Shown here piece after piece: positions 10,401 through 23,467 of a stretch of DNA of 64,000 bases; the stretch's first letter is position 1, and each line of letters begins with the position of its first letter. This DNA is from Perca fluviatilis (Eukaryota > Chordata > Actinopteri > Perciformes > Percidae). The notes beneath the pieces are model-generated. The model did not search any database. It was given only the letters and a program-made list of their open reading frames with translations, and was not told the DNA's origin. Where the stretch lies: assembly GCF_010015445.1 (NCBI RefSeq), contig NC_053127.1, positions 7,626,276 through 7,690,275 on the forward strand. The letters run 5' to 3'. The position numbers and the translations under genes are program-made.

Positions 10401-13400
10401 CCAGGTGGCTTTTGGCAAACTTTAAACGACACTTTTTATGGATATCTTTAAGAAATGGCTTTCTTCTTGCCACTCTTCCATAAAGGCCAGATTTGTGCAG
10501 TATACGACTGATTGTTGTCCTATGGACAGAGTCTCCCACCTCAGCTGTAGATCTCTGCAGTTCATCCAGAGTGATCATGGGCCTCTTGACTGCATCTCTG
10601 ATCAGTCTTCTCATTGTATGAGCTGAAAGTTTAGAGGGACGGCCGGGTCTTCGTAGATTTGTAGTGGTCTGATACTCCTTCCATTTCAATATTATCGCTT
10701 GCACAGTGCTCCTTGGGATGTTTAAAGCTTGGGAAATCTTTTGTATCCAAATCCGGCTTTAAACTTCTCCACACCAGTATCTCGGACCTGCCTGGTGTGT
10801 TCCTTGTTCTTCATGATGCTCTCTGCGCTTTAAACGGACCTCTGAGACTATCACAGAGCAGGTGCATTTATACGGAGACTTGATTACACACAGCTGGATT
10901 CTATTTATCATCATTAGTCATTTAGGTCAACATTGGATCATTCAGAGATCCTCACTGAACTTCTGGAGAGAGTTTGCTGCACTGAAAGTAAAGGGGCTGA
11001 ATAATTTTGCACGCCCACTTTTTCAGTTTTTTATTTGTTAAAAAAGTTTGAAATAGCCAATGAATTTCGTTCCACTTCATAATTGGGACCCACTTGTTGT
11101 TGATTCTTCACAAAAAATTACAGTTTTATATCTTTATGTTTGAGGCCTGAAATGTGGCAAAAGGTCGAAACGTTCAAGGGGGCCGAATACTTTCGCAAGG
11201 CACTGTATGGGATATTAGTGTGCATGGACTCAGTGTCTTCGGAGACTATTTAATCCCTCACATTTTTAATTCACATGCATTTCATCCTCCATTTTTCGTC
11301 ATTTCATCTTTGTTATTTGGGCCCTCCTTTTCTGGAGGAGGGGATTTGTGTGTGGGGAGAGATATTCGACCAAGCTGCTGGTGTCCATCTGCCTTCTTCT
11401 TCTTCTGCTGTTTATCGGTTATGTGCTGTACCTACCGGCGGCAGCGGCGGGCTGCGTCCGTGCGTGTGGCGGGGTGCGGAGGGGCGAGGCGCCCCAGGGT
11501 GGGGGAGTCGGACTGGGGCTGCTGGGACTGTGCTGCTGCTTCAAGAACGGGCTGTCCAAGCGGCCTGGCGGTCGGGAAGACGCACAGCCACACACACACA
11601 CACACACACACACACCAGGACAAGAAGAGTCAAACAAACACACACACACACACACACACACACAAATATATAACAAGGACACGAAGCGACGCACCAGGAC
11701 AGAGATATGTGGGGAAGACGGACGAGACAGGAAGACAAAGACAAAAAGCAAGAGAGGGAGCGACAGTACAAGGAAGACAGGAGAAGTCAGAGTCAAGACA
11801 CAAGAAGTTCACCCCCAGAGGGAAAAAAAAAGTAGAAAGCAGAGAGGATTGTGGGAAAGGCAGAGAGACAGGTGGGAACCCATGAAGAGAAAGAGACACG
11901 TCGAGAGGTGCCAGAGGAAATGAAAAAAAAAGTCGTTCCACAAAATGAAGAAATCAAAGAGTGGAGGAGTGGATGAAGAAATACATAAAGAAGTGAGTGA
12001 AGTACGGAAGGTATGAGGATGGTGAACACAAATGAGTGCAGAGGCGGAAGAAGAAAACCGAAAGGGAAAAAAGAGACAGAAAAAAAGAAAGAAGAGAGAG
12101 AGAGAGAGAAAAAAAGAAAAGTGGTTAGTGCGGCTTTAATCAAACTGAGTGTAGACAGCATGCAGATAGGCAGAAAAGAAATGCTGACGGAGTTTGTTGC
12201 TTTTTATCCTCTAACTTCTATTTCTGCTCCTTTTGAACCAACAAGTTCATATTTCTGAATAATAAATCCCAAGAAAGGAAAACATAATTTTGAGTCACTG
12301 AAAACTGAATAAATGTTGTCTTTTGGACGACATTAATCTCCTGCTTCTTTGCTTGTTGGAGAATCACACATTATAAAGAACTTGGTTATTGTGCTTCACA
12401 AAATATTGTCTCCATGATTAATGCACCAACCCTACTTAGAATTAGGGTTGGGTACCGTTTGGATTTTTACGATTCCGATTCTTGAAAAACTGAAAAATGA
12501 CACCAAAGAAAGGCTCTTTTATAGAGTTTTTTTTATAAATTGAAAAGTCTTTTAATTTAACAATATATTAACGTTTTAAAGTACTTAAATCTATAATAAG
12601 TAAACCTAAGTCACCTAACACACAACTACAAAAATGTAACAATAAATAACAGTTACACTATTAACAAGTAACAACAAAATAAATGTTGAGTTGGTATGCC
12701 AACTAAACCAGCTTCAAACTTTAGCAGTTCTTTTGCAGAAAAATGACTCTATTTGCCTTCTCTGGCAAGATACTACTCTCCTGACTTATGGCATGTCCTG
12801 CACAGGAGAAAACTCTCTCAGACGGTGTCGACGTGCTTCCCCCAGACCCCCTTTGCACGTAATCGCTTCGAAACATTTGTTGCATTTTGCGATATCGGAA
12901 TCATTGGCTGTGCAATACAGCCACGCTTTCAACCACTTCGCTTTAGGCATTTTAAATGCACTAAAAGCTAGCTAGCTAACAATAGACTATCAGAGCAAGT
13001 GTAATATGTTTACTAGCAATCACATGCAGTGAATGGTTAATATGCTTTTACGTCCATTTTTGGTGAGCCAAGAGGGAAAATATGGCATTTTAAAACTAGC
13101 CTACATTTACGGTAGCTAGCTAACGGTAGACTACAGAGAACGTGGGATATGTTTACGTCCGTTTCGGAGCGACAGAGGGAAAATATTTCAGTCGACACAT
13201 TAAGTGGAACCGAAATGAGGAACCGAAATTTGCGTTCTAATCCGGTCCGATTCCTACCGGTTGCGTAGGAACCGGTTATAGTTCCATAGTGGAACCGGGT
13301 TTCGGTACCCAACCCTACTTAGAATCCTATTCAGTTTCACTGCCAGAGACCTGATTATGACAGATAAAGGTGTATTTAGGCTTATCTTTGATTAATGTTA

Positions 13401-16400
13401 GATTCCAGCATCTTTCTTTGATATTAACTATAACTCAAAAAATACAAAATAATTTCAGCCCTGAAAAATCTCTGCAAAATCCTCTCCGAGGCAACAACCT
13501 TCCACCAATCAGAGGGGTAGTGGTCGTTGAGACTTTTAACCGCCCTGAAAAAAATACATGTTTTTCCTCTTACCTGCAGTGCTATTTATCAATGGTGATA
13601 GTTTTGGTGTGAGTTGCCCAGTGTTGGAGATATCGGCTTCTCTCCAATTTAACAGAACTAGGTGGCACTCGGCTTGTTGAGCTCAAAGCGCCAAAAATAC
13701 ATTTGAAAAACTCTTTCCAGAAATCTTACTCACGATAATCCATAGACCTGGTTGTGGGCAGTTTTGTGTAGGAAGTATTTTCTTTCTACTGAAAGACACC
13801 CACCAACCGTATCACCGTGCAGAGTGAAGCATACGGTAGAAAGAAAATAGTTCCAACACGTGTTTGGATTATCTTGAGTGACCGGGTCATGATTTCTGGA
13901 AAGAGACATTGCTATACTGGAGAGAAGGCATACATCTCTATGGGCGATATCTCCAACACTGGGCAACTCACACCACAACTATGTAGACTGATAAATAGCA
14001 CGACAGGTAGGAGGAAAAATATATATATTTTTTTAAAAGTTATCTATCAGGAATATGCGCTTGCACATATTTGATTGACCAATGCAGCGCCTTGCTGGAT
14101 TACATCACTTTGTGTTGCGTCAAAAGTGGAGCCCGGTTCACCTTTGTTGGCGGACGCCCCTGTGTGTTTTCTGCCAGAACTCTCTGCCTGGCAGTGGCCT
14201 CATTTAAAAAGAATGTTATGTTTTTTTCACGCAGGGCTAAAGTCGGTCCAAACACAGACTCAAGAAGGCTTACGTGGAGTGGGGTTTCCGGGCACAACCT
14301 CACCTACTTCAAAGGTGCATAGAGACACTTGTAGTATACAGAACGTACTGTATGTGTAGCCTGATTATACGTAGCCCGAGGGGCGAAAAGTCTTAGAACT
14401 TAGTGCCCGAAAAGCTTATTGAATGCACGGTTGATTAAAGGTGACATAAATGGACTTCTCTCTTCTTAGACAACACACCGGAGGGATTTAAGTTAAGAGA
14501 AAATCATCATGAAACTGTGTTCCCCAGTGGAAATGACATCCTTGCCACTGAGACTTTGACTCTCTGTTTGAAGCAGGGCCACAACAAACAGTAAACGCTG
14601 CACACAAACATACAACAATGTGAATTCAAATTAAATAACATCAAAAAAAGCTTAAAGGGTCAACAGCAGCCAACCAACAGCGACAACAGAGATTGTCTGG
14701 TGGTTGTACAGTGTCGGCTCCTTTACAGTATGTTGTGATTCCAGAAGTGAAACATAAGCTTTATTTTCTCTCTGTCATTATTCTTCTTCAAACACCTTTT
14801 GGGATAGATGACAAATGTAAGGTCTGGTTCGAAGTAAGCAGCAGCTGAGGAGATGTGATAAATGACATGTTGAACTTGACACATGATGGTTAAGATGTCA
14901 TAAACGCTCCCTCCCTAAAGGACCTCCCCTAACCCCCAAAACGTCCAGTTGTTGGACAAAGCAGGGGGAAATCATCGAGATAACTTTCTCATCACCTAAT
15001 CCTCCCTAACCCCTAACCCTCCCTAACCTCTAATCCTAACCCCCTAACCCTCCCTAACCCCTAACCCTCCCTAACCTCTAATCCTAACCCCCTAACCTCT
15101 AATCCTAACCCCCTAACCCTCCCTAACCCCTAACCCTCCCTAACCTCTAATCCTAACCCCCTAACCTCTAACCCTAACCCCTTAACCCTCCCTAACCTCT
15201 AACCCTAACCCCCTAACCCTCCCTAACCTCTAACCCTAATTCCCTAACCTCTAACCCTAATCCCCTAACCCTAACCCCTAACCCTCCCTGACCCTAACCC
15301 CAAGGACCTACTAAAGTACTCAATATGCAGAATGGCTCCTTTCACAGTGTTATATTATTATTAAACATTAAATTACGGATATGTGTGAGAGTATGTTGTC
15401 AACGTGGAGCGCAGATTCAACTTTGTATACTACTGTAGTACTTTTTTTATGTAAAAAGTAACTATAAATGTCAAATCAATGCAGTGCAGTAAAATATTTC
15501 CCTCTGAAATGTAGTGTAGAAGTATAAAGTAGCTTTGAATGGAAAAACTCAAGTAGAACTTTGATGCCTGTACTTTCCACCTTTGTTGGAGGAAAAATAA
15601 TAACCTTACCTTAAAAACCCCACAGAACAATAGTATTTTTGAGTAGAATAAGATGTAAAAACTCATGTTTGTTTACTGCCGAGGAGGCTGTGGCAGAAAA
15701 AAACACTGTTTCCTGTCCTGATTTTAAACCTTTTTAGGAGTGTGGATGGAAAGATAAGCAGTTTTCCTACTTTAAAATTGATCTTTTTGTTTAGTTAATG
15801 GTGGTTTTTCCAGGTTTCACACAACTGTTTAATACCTATGTGTCAAACTCGAGGCCCGTGGGTCAAATCCGGCCCCTCGCTAATTTTGATCCGGCCCCTA
15901 TATCTGTATCAATTTAGATTCACAATACATTTTTGCCGGTCTAGTTTTTGTTGGTGCATTTTTCAACATTTTTCAGTGTTTCTGATATTTTTTTCTGTAT
16001 TTCTGTTGCTTTTTTCCACGTTTTGACACAATTTTTAGAGACCAAACTGTAAGTGACAAGACTATATGAGACATGCAATAACACTGTCAAAGATATTTGA
16101 CTTTTTCGATGACATAAAAGCAATAAACTATACATGTCTGGCCCTTGATGTGATTCTCATTTTCCAGTTTGGCCCTTAGTGAAACTGAGTTTGACACCCC
16201 TGGTTCAACACCTCAGTATAAACAACACATGGATAACAGCCTCAGACTTTAAGAGTCTCCCTCATTACTTCAGTCCTCTCTGCTCTTTCACCTGTTGCCT
16301 GCTCTTCAAAACACCTTGTGTGCTGTTTCTACTGCTCTGTTTTGTTCAGTGTTGTTCCAGTTTTTACACGAGAACAGAGTGATCCTAGAAGATAATGGTT

Positions 16401-19400
16401 AGGTGAGTTTAAACGTGTTTTACCGGTCCTGTGGATGGAGACGGGTGAGGTGTCGACGCTGATGGTCATGGCTCTCTCTTTCTGCTTGAAAAACTCCCGA
16501 GGGTTTCCTGACCGCTGAGCGATGATGGCCTTCGCCTCCTGGAAACACACACAGATAAAGATGGACCATACAGCAGTCTGGATTACACTGTTCACAGCTG
16601 CTTGGTGTTTAGCAAAAGGACAAAAGGTCCGTGAAATGATTTAATAAGCTTAATCCTGCAGGAAAGTGCAATTTCTTCACTGAGGACTACAGTAGAATCC
16701 TTCCTAAGAGTAAAGTTCCTCCCGAAAAATGACAGAGGCGCTTTTGATTCTACTTTTTTTAAAAAGGTATTCACCTCCACCTCAGTCTCTTTCTTATCCA
16801 GGTTCAGATCGTCGATGCTCAGCTCTGCTGCCTGCAGAGAAGAAGAATACAAATAAAGATGCAAAAGAAGAAAAAAAAAACCTAGCTGCAAAACAGTTTT
16901 TCGAGGATTCAAACCTAAAGCAGGGAAAAGGGGGGGGGGGATCCAGACTTTCTAGGAATGTTCCCTGTTAAAAGAAGCATCAAAACGTTTCTTTAGTGAG
17001 TACACTGTAAAATGCTTAGTTGTATCTACTTAAAATAATGAGTGAACAAGTTTCATTGATTATTTGGAGTTTTAACAACTCTTTCTGGATTGTGCTGCCA
17101 ACCTAATTATAATAGTTGAGGGCAAGGGCGTAGGTTTTGTTTCAACATGAGGGGGACACATTGTTAACAAAAGAAAGGGGGTGGGGGGGCTCTGGGGGTC
17201 CTGCCCCAGAAGGTTTTGAGCGTCAAACACTTAATTTCCTGCATTCTGGTGAATTTCTATACAGCAATGCATGCCTTTTCTGCATCAATTTATGATGCAA
17301 TAGCTTTAATTATTATTATTATTATATTCTTTAATTATTCTTCTGTATTGTTAAATCTTTTGCATATTCAAAACATCACACATGAGAAAGAGATGTGCGC
17401 TGCAAGGTTTAAATGGTATGGTCAACTATAGGGGTGTCTGAAATCGTTGGGAAATATATTTACAGGTCAGAAAGATATATGGTTTGAACCCCCTGAATGG
17501 TTACTATTACCTCTTTTGGGGTTGTCTTTCATAGAGGACAAATCTACCTATTCTTAATATTTTGGGGGGGCATATCCACTGCACCCCCCTGAAATCTATG
17601 CCTATGGTTGAGGGTACAAAAATAATTTGTCCCTCTAACTTATTCCCAAGTTTTATAACAACTAATAACAACTAGCAACTTGAAATTATAATAGTCGGAA
17701 CAACGCAATGTTTCAAGTCCCTTGGACAAAAATATTTTTATGTTGACACAACATGACATTTGAAAACCTTTTTTACAGTGTATTATATCTCACCCATTAA
17801 GTAGATTGATATTTAGCTAATGCAAATAGTTGCGTATGAATCTAATTCTTTGGACAAACGAGAAACAAAAGTGGCGTTTTCAATAAGACACTCTGCTCTC
17901 TTATTGCAGCGCCACAAGAAGTTATGATTAGGATTCCGCGGGGTGTAATTATTTGGGGAAGCAGCCCTGTCATTAACAAACAACGCCTGAAGCCCCTTAA
18001 GCAAGGCAACCTAACCGCTGTGCCTGTATGAACTCACCTTGAGGACAGAGATTCAAATATAGCTGAAATATCACAGCTGGGCTACGATGCAGCAGGCAGC
18101 TGATCGCAAGATGAGAATAATAAACCACACACGCACACACAGACACAGACACACGCACACACCCCACTGAAGAATACTCTGTCACTGTCAGACTTTAATA
18201 TTTTGTAAAGTGCACACAGCACATTAACACTCCCTTCAAAAACAAACCCTACTCTCAGATAAATTGATTAAATTTTTTGTGGCGCAGCGTGACAAAAACC
18301 AGAGGCGTGCGAACCGCGTCTTCATGTTTTTTTTTGGGAAGGCAAGTGATGCTTTGATGGGCTGAGGGAGCGGAAATGGGAACAAAAAGCCTTAACACTT
18401 CCAACACAAAGAAGGGAGTCTCCAGGAGTGAGGCTTTTCACATACTATGAATATAAGGATCTTTTTAATAATTTGAATGAAAGTGTTTTATAATATGAAT
18501 GCAGATATGTGGTAAATCAGAAGTGTTTATTTGTACTGGTAAAGGTGGATGTATAAGATATGATGTCGCAATCTAACTCGAATAGTTCTGGACACTGAAT
18601 GTTTCACCACAATGAATGATGAATAACCAGCGGAGTCATAATCGCAGATTTAAAAACAACAGAGACTTACAATGGTGGTCTGGCTCCGCAACCTCTCTTT
18701 GGCCTCTTCCTCTTCCTGCAACTTCTTCCTGTTCGCACACACATTAAACACACAGATTAGATAATAATATACACTCCTGAGACCTGCGTCAAACCGAAAC
18801 CAGTGCCATGTTTTCCGATAACGATCAGTCTTGGAGGTTAACCCTCTGAGGTCTAAGGGCAATTTCACACATATTCTTAAATTTACCTTTTTAAAGGTCC
18901 CATGGCATGAAAATGTCACGTTATGAGGTTTTTTAACATTAATATGAGTTCCCCCAGCCTGTCTATGGTCCCTCAGTGGCTAGAAATGGTGATAGGTGTA
19001 AACCGAGCCCTGGGTCTCCTGCTCTGTCTTTGAGAAAATGAAAGCTCAGATGGGCCGATCTGGAATCTTCTCCTTATGAGGTCATAAGGAGCAAGTTTAC
19101 CTCCCCTTTCTCTGCTTTGCCCGCCCAGAGAATTTGGCCCACCCATGAGAGAGAGACATCATAGCTTTCAAACGAGCAAAGTGGCAGTTGGTCAAGGCCA
19201 CACCCCCACCCTCCACCTTGCCCCCCCCCCCTCTCCCCCCCTCAATAGCTACAGACACAGAAATGGCACATCCTAAGGAACGCTCATTGTGGGACTGGCT
19301 CTAGTGGCTGTAATTCTGCACCAAGGCTGAATTTTGGGAAAGAGACTTCAGATACAGTATTAGGGGACCACTAAGGCCTATATAAAAGAGACTTCAGATA

Positions 19401-22001
19401 CAGTATTAGGGGACCACTAAGGTCTATATAAAAGAGACTTCAGATACAGTATTAGGGGACCACTAAGGCCTATATAAAAGAGACTTCAGATACAGTATTA
19501 GGGGACCACTAAGGTCTATATAAAAGATACTTTAGATACAGTATTAGGGGACCACTAAGGTCTATATAAAAGAGACTTCAGATACAGTATTAGGGGACCA
19601 CTAAGATCTATATAAAAGAGAATTCAGATACAGTATTAGGGGACCACTAAGGTCTATATAAAAGAGACTTCAGATACAGTATTAGGGGACCACTAAGGTC
19701 TATATAAAAGAGAATTCAGATACAGTATTAGGGGACCACTAAGGTCTATATAAAAGAGACTTCAGATACAGTATTAGGGGACCACTAAGGTCTATATAAA
19801 AGAGACTTCAGATACAGTATTAGGGGACCACTAAGGTCTATATAAAAGAGACTTCAGATACAGTATTAGGGGACCACTAAGGCCTATATAAAAGAGACTT
19901 CAGATACAGTATTAGGGGACCACTAAGACTTATATAAAAGCATCCAAAGCATGCACCATGGATTATATTAAGGTATTTTTTTTTTTTTTTTTACAATTTA
20001 AAAAATAAAAAAAAAATAAAAGCGAGACATTTTGTCATCATCCGGCGGAATTTCCTGCCGCATCGGAGCAATCCCGGAAGTGGAAGGTCAAGGATATGGA
20101 CTACATCAGTGTTCATGATAAAAGTATTAGACCTGCAAATGAACTAAAAAAGAAAAAGATATTTTCCTGCAGTTCCTGGGGACTCTCTCAGCCACGTTAT
20201 GAGGGTAATGATGATTTTAGGAAACACCTCTTAAGCTTTAGAAGGTTGGTGAGATCAATTTCATGATCATCTTAATCTTCAAATGATTTAGGAAAACAAG
20301 GTCAGTCAGCGTCCTTATTTACTAAAACTGAGTTTTCATTTCAATCATTTAATAGCCCATTAAAAAAAAAACATTACCAGAGCAAGATATATAATAATAT
20401 GCAAGGGAGTCCATTAAGAGTCTAGTTAATGAAAAACTATAATATAAACTTAACAATTTCAAATACCAGTAATTAGTTTCAAAACATAATTTTCCCATTA
20501 AAAAAAACAAACTCTCTCGTGCTCTCTTGTGGCTCGTGCTCGAGTATGTAAGACTCCTGCAGGATTCACTCATTCATATGCAAATTCTGAAAAACAATCA
20601 TGTGTATAATGGAGACTTAGTGCTACCATTTGCGGTTTTGCAAATGTATGAAGAAGGGCCCCCTTTTTTGTAGAAGAATCCTTCGCAGTGTTCGTTGAGC
20701 GTGGGTGTATCCGTTCCTCACCTGTGCTCCTCGATCTGCCTCTCCCTCTCGCGGTACCGCTGCTCCCGGCTCTCCTGCTCTTTCCTCTCCAGCTCCATAC
20801 GCTCCTCCTCGAAGCGCTGCCGCTCCTCTGCTGCCTTCTTCTTCTCCTCCTCCTTCCTCACCTCCTCCTCGCGCTGCACAGCAAGCGCAGAGAAAAAGAA
20901 CAAGACATGAGCAGAAATGCACACGGGCTGCAACTAAATAACTTTAGAGTTCCTCAGAGTCCGAAGTGATGATCTGCAAGATGCAGAATGCGTTGGAATT
21001 AAACAGTTTCTTGTCCCTTTCCTTGTCTCACTCTGCTATCTTTCCTTCCCTCCAGCTTTTCCTCCACTTTCCTTCCTTTAACCCCACTCACTTCTTCCTT
21101 CTTTCCTCTTCCACACCTACCTTGGCCTGCTCCCAAAACTCCTCTCTATTGATTTTCTTCATCTCCACCTCTGCATTGGTCTTCTCGTACACCGTGCCCT
21201 GCATCAGGGGAGAGAGACAGACGAAGATTAGTCACTACATAGTCTCGCATTGCCAGACCTTCCTCCACAGCGCCGCGGAGGAGGGTCTGGCTAGTCCACA
21301 CAGCATTCTGGGATGGGAGAAAGATGTGCTCTGGTTTATTCTTTTAACCAATCACAATTGTCTTGGGCGGTGCTAAGTGCCGGACGGAGCCACGGTGCCT
21401 CTGCAAAATAGTCTCAGGAAGGAACTTGTTTTGGTGGAAAATGTGTACGTTCAAAAGTAGTTTTAGTCGTGTAGCAGAAAACTCCGATTGGACAGATAGT
21501 CTAGCTAGCTGTCTGGATTTACCCTGCAGAGATCTGAGGAGCAGTTAACCATAGTCCTCACAAATCCACCGGAGGTTAGAACGCCAACACACAGAAAGAG
21601 GAAGGTAACGGACATCCGGCGGCACTGGAGCAATCCCGGAAATGAAACGTTGTGGCTATAGATTAAAGGCTTGCTAAGGTGACGCTGATGTCCGCCCGCA
21701 GTACTTTCACATTGACACAAGGGGGAGCACTGACTTTGTTCTGCAGCAGCCACACGGATGAGGCAGTTTGTTAATCGGCCTGCCTTGTGAGCGCAGGCAT
21801 CGGCCGATGCGATTATCTCAAACAGGCATTAATCAGCCCGAATCATCGGTCTATCACTAAACGTAATGAACATTAAAAAACACTAATGGCAAGTCCGACT
21901 CTGTTACTTTTTTGTGACTTTTTATTCTGACTCATGAACTCGAAGTAAATAAAAATGTGCTAAGGGAGACAAGGGTGTAACTTTGTTGTTTTGTTAGTGT
22001 T

Positions 22002-22059
<58 letters not shown>

Positions 22060-22781
22060 AGTGTGTGTGTGTGTGTGTGTGTGTGTGAGTTGATCACAGT
22101 GGAGCCGGACTTGATAAGGTTAAATTCTTCCAGAGAGAATAGTAAACTATGTACAGTATAAGCAAAAGAAAGTCTTACTTTCTTTATTGTTAGAAATAAG
22201 GGCTGTTACTCATAAAAAGTGAGGTTAAGTGGCTACATTGGGCGTTTTAAGTTGTGTTTGCTTCTTGGCTTTTTTAAAGTAAAATGCACACTGTAATATT
22301 GCTCAAAGTGAACCCACCAAAATCAAGTTGAGTTAATTAATACTACTGATATTACTTTTGATAGATAAACTTCTGTTTCTTAGTAAAGGTAACTCACTTG
22401 TACATGATACAACACAATTAAAACAAGTACAGGTTACTTGTTGCCACCTATAATTTAAGTTGGATTACCTTCATTTTCTTAATAAACCTAATCACACATG
22501 AACTACAGACTGGTCTAAAAAGAGATTATTTCTCTCTCCTCGTACCACGTCTCTGTGCTCTTCCTCTCTGGTTTTCAGGCGGCTCAGGACCGGACTAGCC
22601 ACCACCGCCGTCCCGTTGGTCAGCCGCTGCCCAATGGCTGACGGGTCGATGTCGTCCAGACTGCTGGCGTTCACGGTGACCTCCACCCCCTGCAGAGAGA
22701 GAGATTGGATTTGATTTAGGATTATCGTTTTGACTCCTCTACTTATTATCTTCTTATTAGTAATATTGCTGTTTTTGTAAA

Positions 22782-22848
<67 letters not shown>

Positions 22849-23380
22849 ACTTCTGTTATGTTTAGTTATTCTTTCCAAGTTAAGTTTTTGCTAGTGTTTT
22901 CAAAAAAAGATGTACAATCTGCAGTTACATTACAGTTACAAAAGTGCGCCATTTTTCAGAATTGTTAAGTATTACAGTTCACAGCCTACATGTTTTTTTT
23001 TCACCCTCATTCCTTTTCATACCGATATATGTAAACTAATATCAGTATTCATGCAGTGCTTTGGCAATACTGTATCTGATGGTCACGCCAATGAAGCCAT
23101 TTCATCAATTAATCCACTCTAATATCATCTTGTCATTTTATTCAATGCAAGGGTCTTACTAGATTTTACCCCATTTTTTTTCTATTGCTCCCGATGCTGC
23201 GCCATCGGTGTGTGAATGTTTACCTGGAAGTAGCTTTGGATTAAAAGCGTCAGCTAAATGTGGTGTAATGATGTAATATACAGCAATATAGTAGTAGTCG
23301 ATACTTTTGTGGGTGTGGGTGTATTATCCCAAAAGGGATGTGTGGGAGAGAGAACTGCCACTTACAATAATGACACTTCA

Positions 23381-23467
<87 letters not shown>

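Larger units (their letters stand above)
3987..11435 (-). other. dbn1: dbn1 intron 11 (7.4 kb)
   Basis: It holds a dispersed ~125-bp-unit repeat (4720-5240), the Tc1 element (9577-11205), a fragment of the repeat beginning near 7590 (CAACGCATTCTCATGAACGG) and poly-A/poly-T runs. Stretches 5450-7580, 7960-9570 and 11210-11435 show nothing I can classify. Confidence 0.8.
11565..16423 (-). other. dbn1: dbn1 intron 10 (4.9 kb)
   Basis: It holds two CA microsatellites next to the exon 11 acceptor, a GA-rich purine stretch (11880-12120), a deleted hAT element (12443-13317), a foldback element (13561-14018), a telomere-like minisatellite (14990-15300) and a hAT-type MITE (15833-16202). 14080-14980 and 15310-15830 show nothing recognisable. 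Confidence 0.85.
18729..20721 (-). other. dbn1: dbn1 intron 7
   Basis: Largely the composite repeat with a 46-bp array (18895-19967), then a fragment of the CATCCGGCGG...AATCCCGGAA family (20037-20110), which is also at 21235-21680. 20120-20700 shows nothing classifiable. Confidence 0.8.
21199..22545 (-). other. dbn1: dbn1 intron 5
   Basis: It holds the dispersed repeat 21235-21680 and a GT microsatellite (22003-22087). The remainder shows nothing recognisable. Confidence 0.8.

Noticed and set aside
11348..11923. 191-residue plus-strand frame with a hydrophobic start ([20 protein letters not shown])
   Set aside because: It overlaps drebrin exon 11 on the other strand and runs into CA repeats; the apparent signal peptide comes from a TTC/CTG-rich stretch.
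19341..19940. CRISPR-like array (46-bp units)
   Set aside because: No spacers; the whole unit repeats and lies in a dispersed element of a vertebrate intron.
20688..20969. Plus-strand Leu/Ser-rich frames
   Set aside because: Antisense of the Glu/Arg-rich drebrin exon 7.
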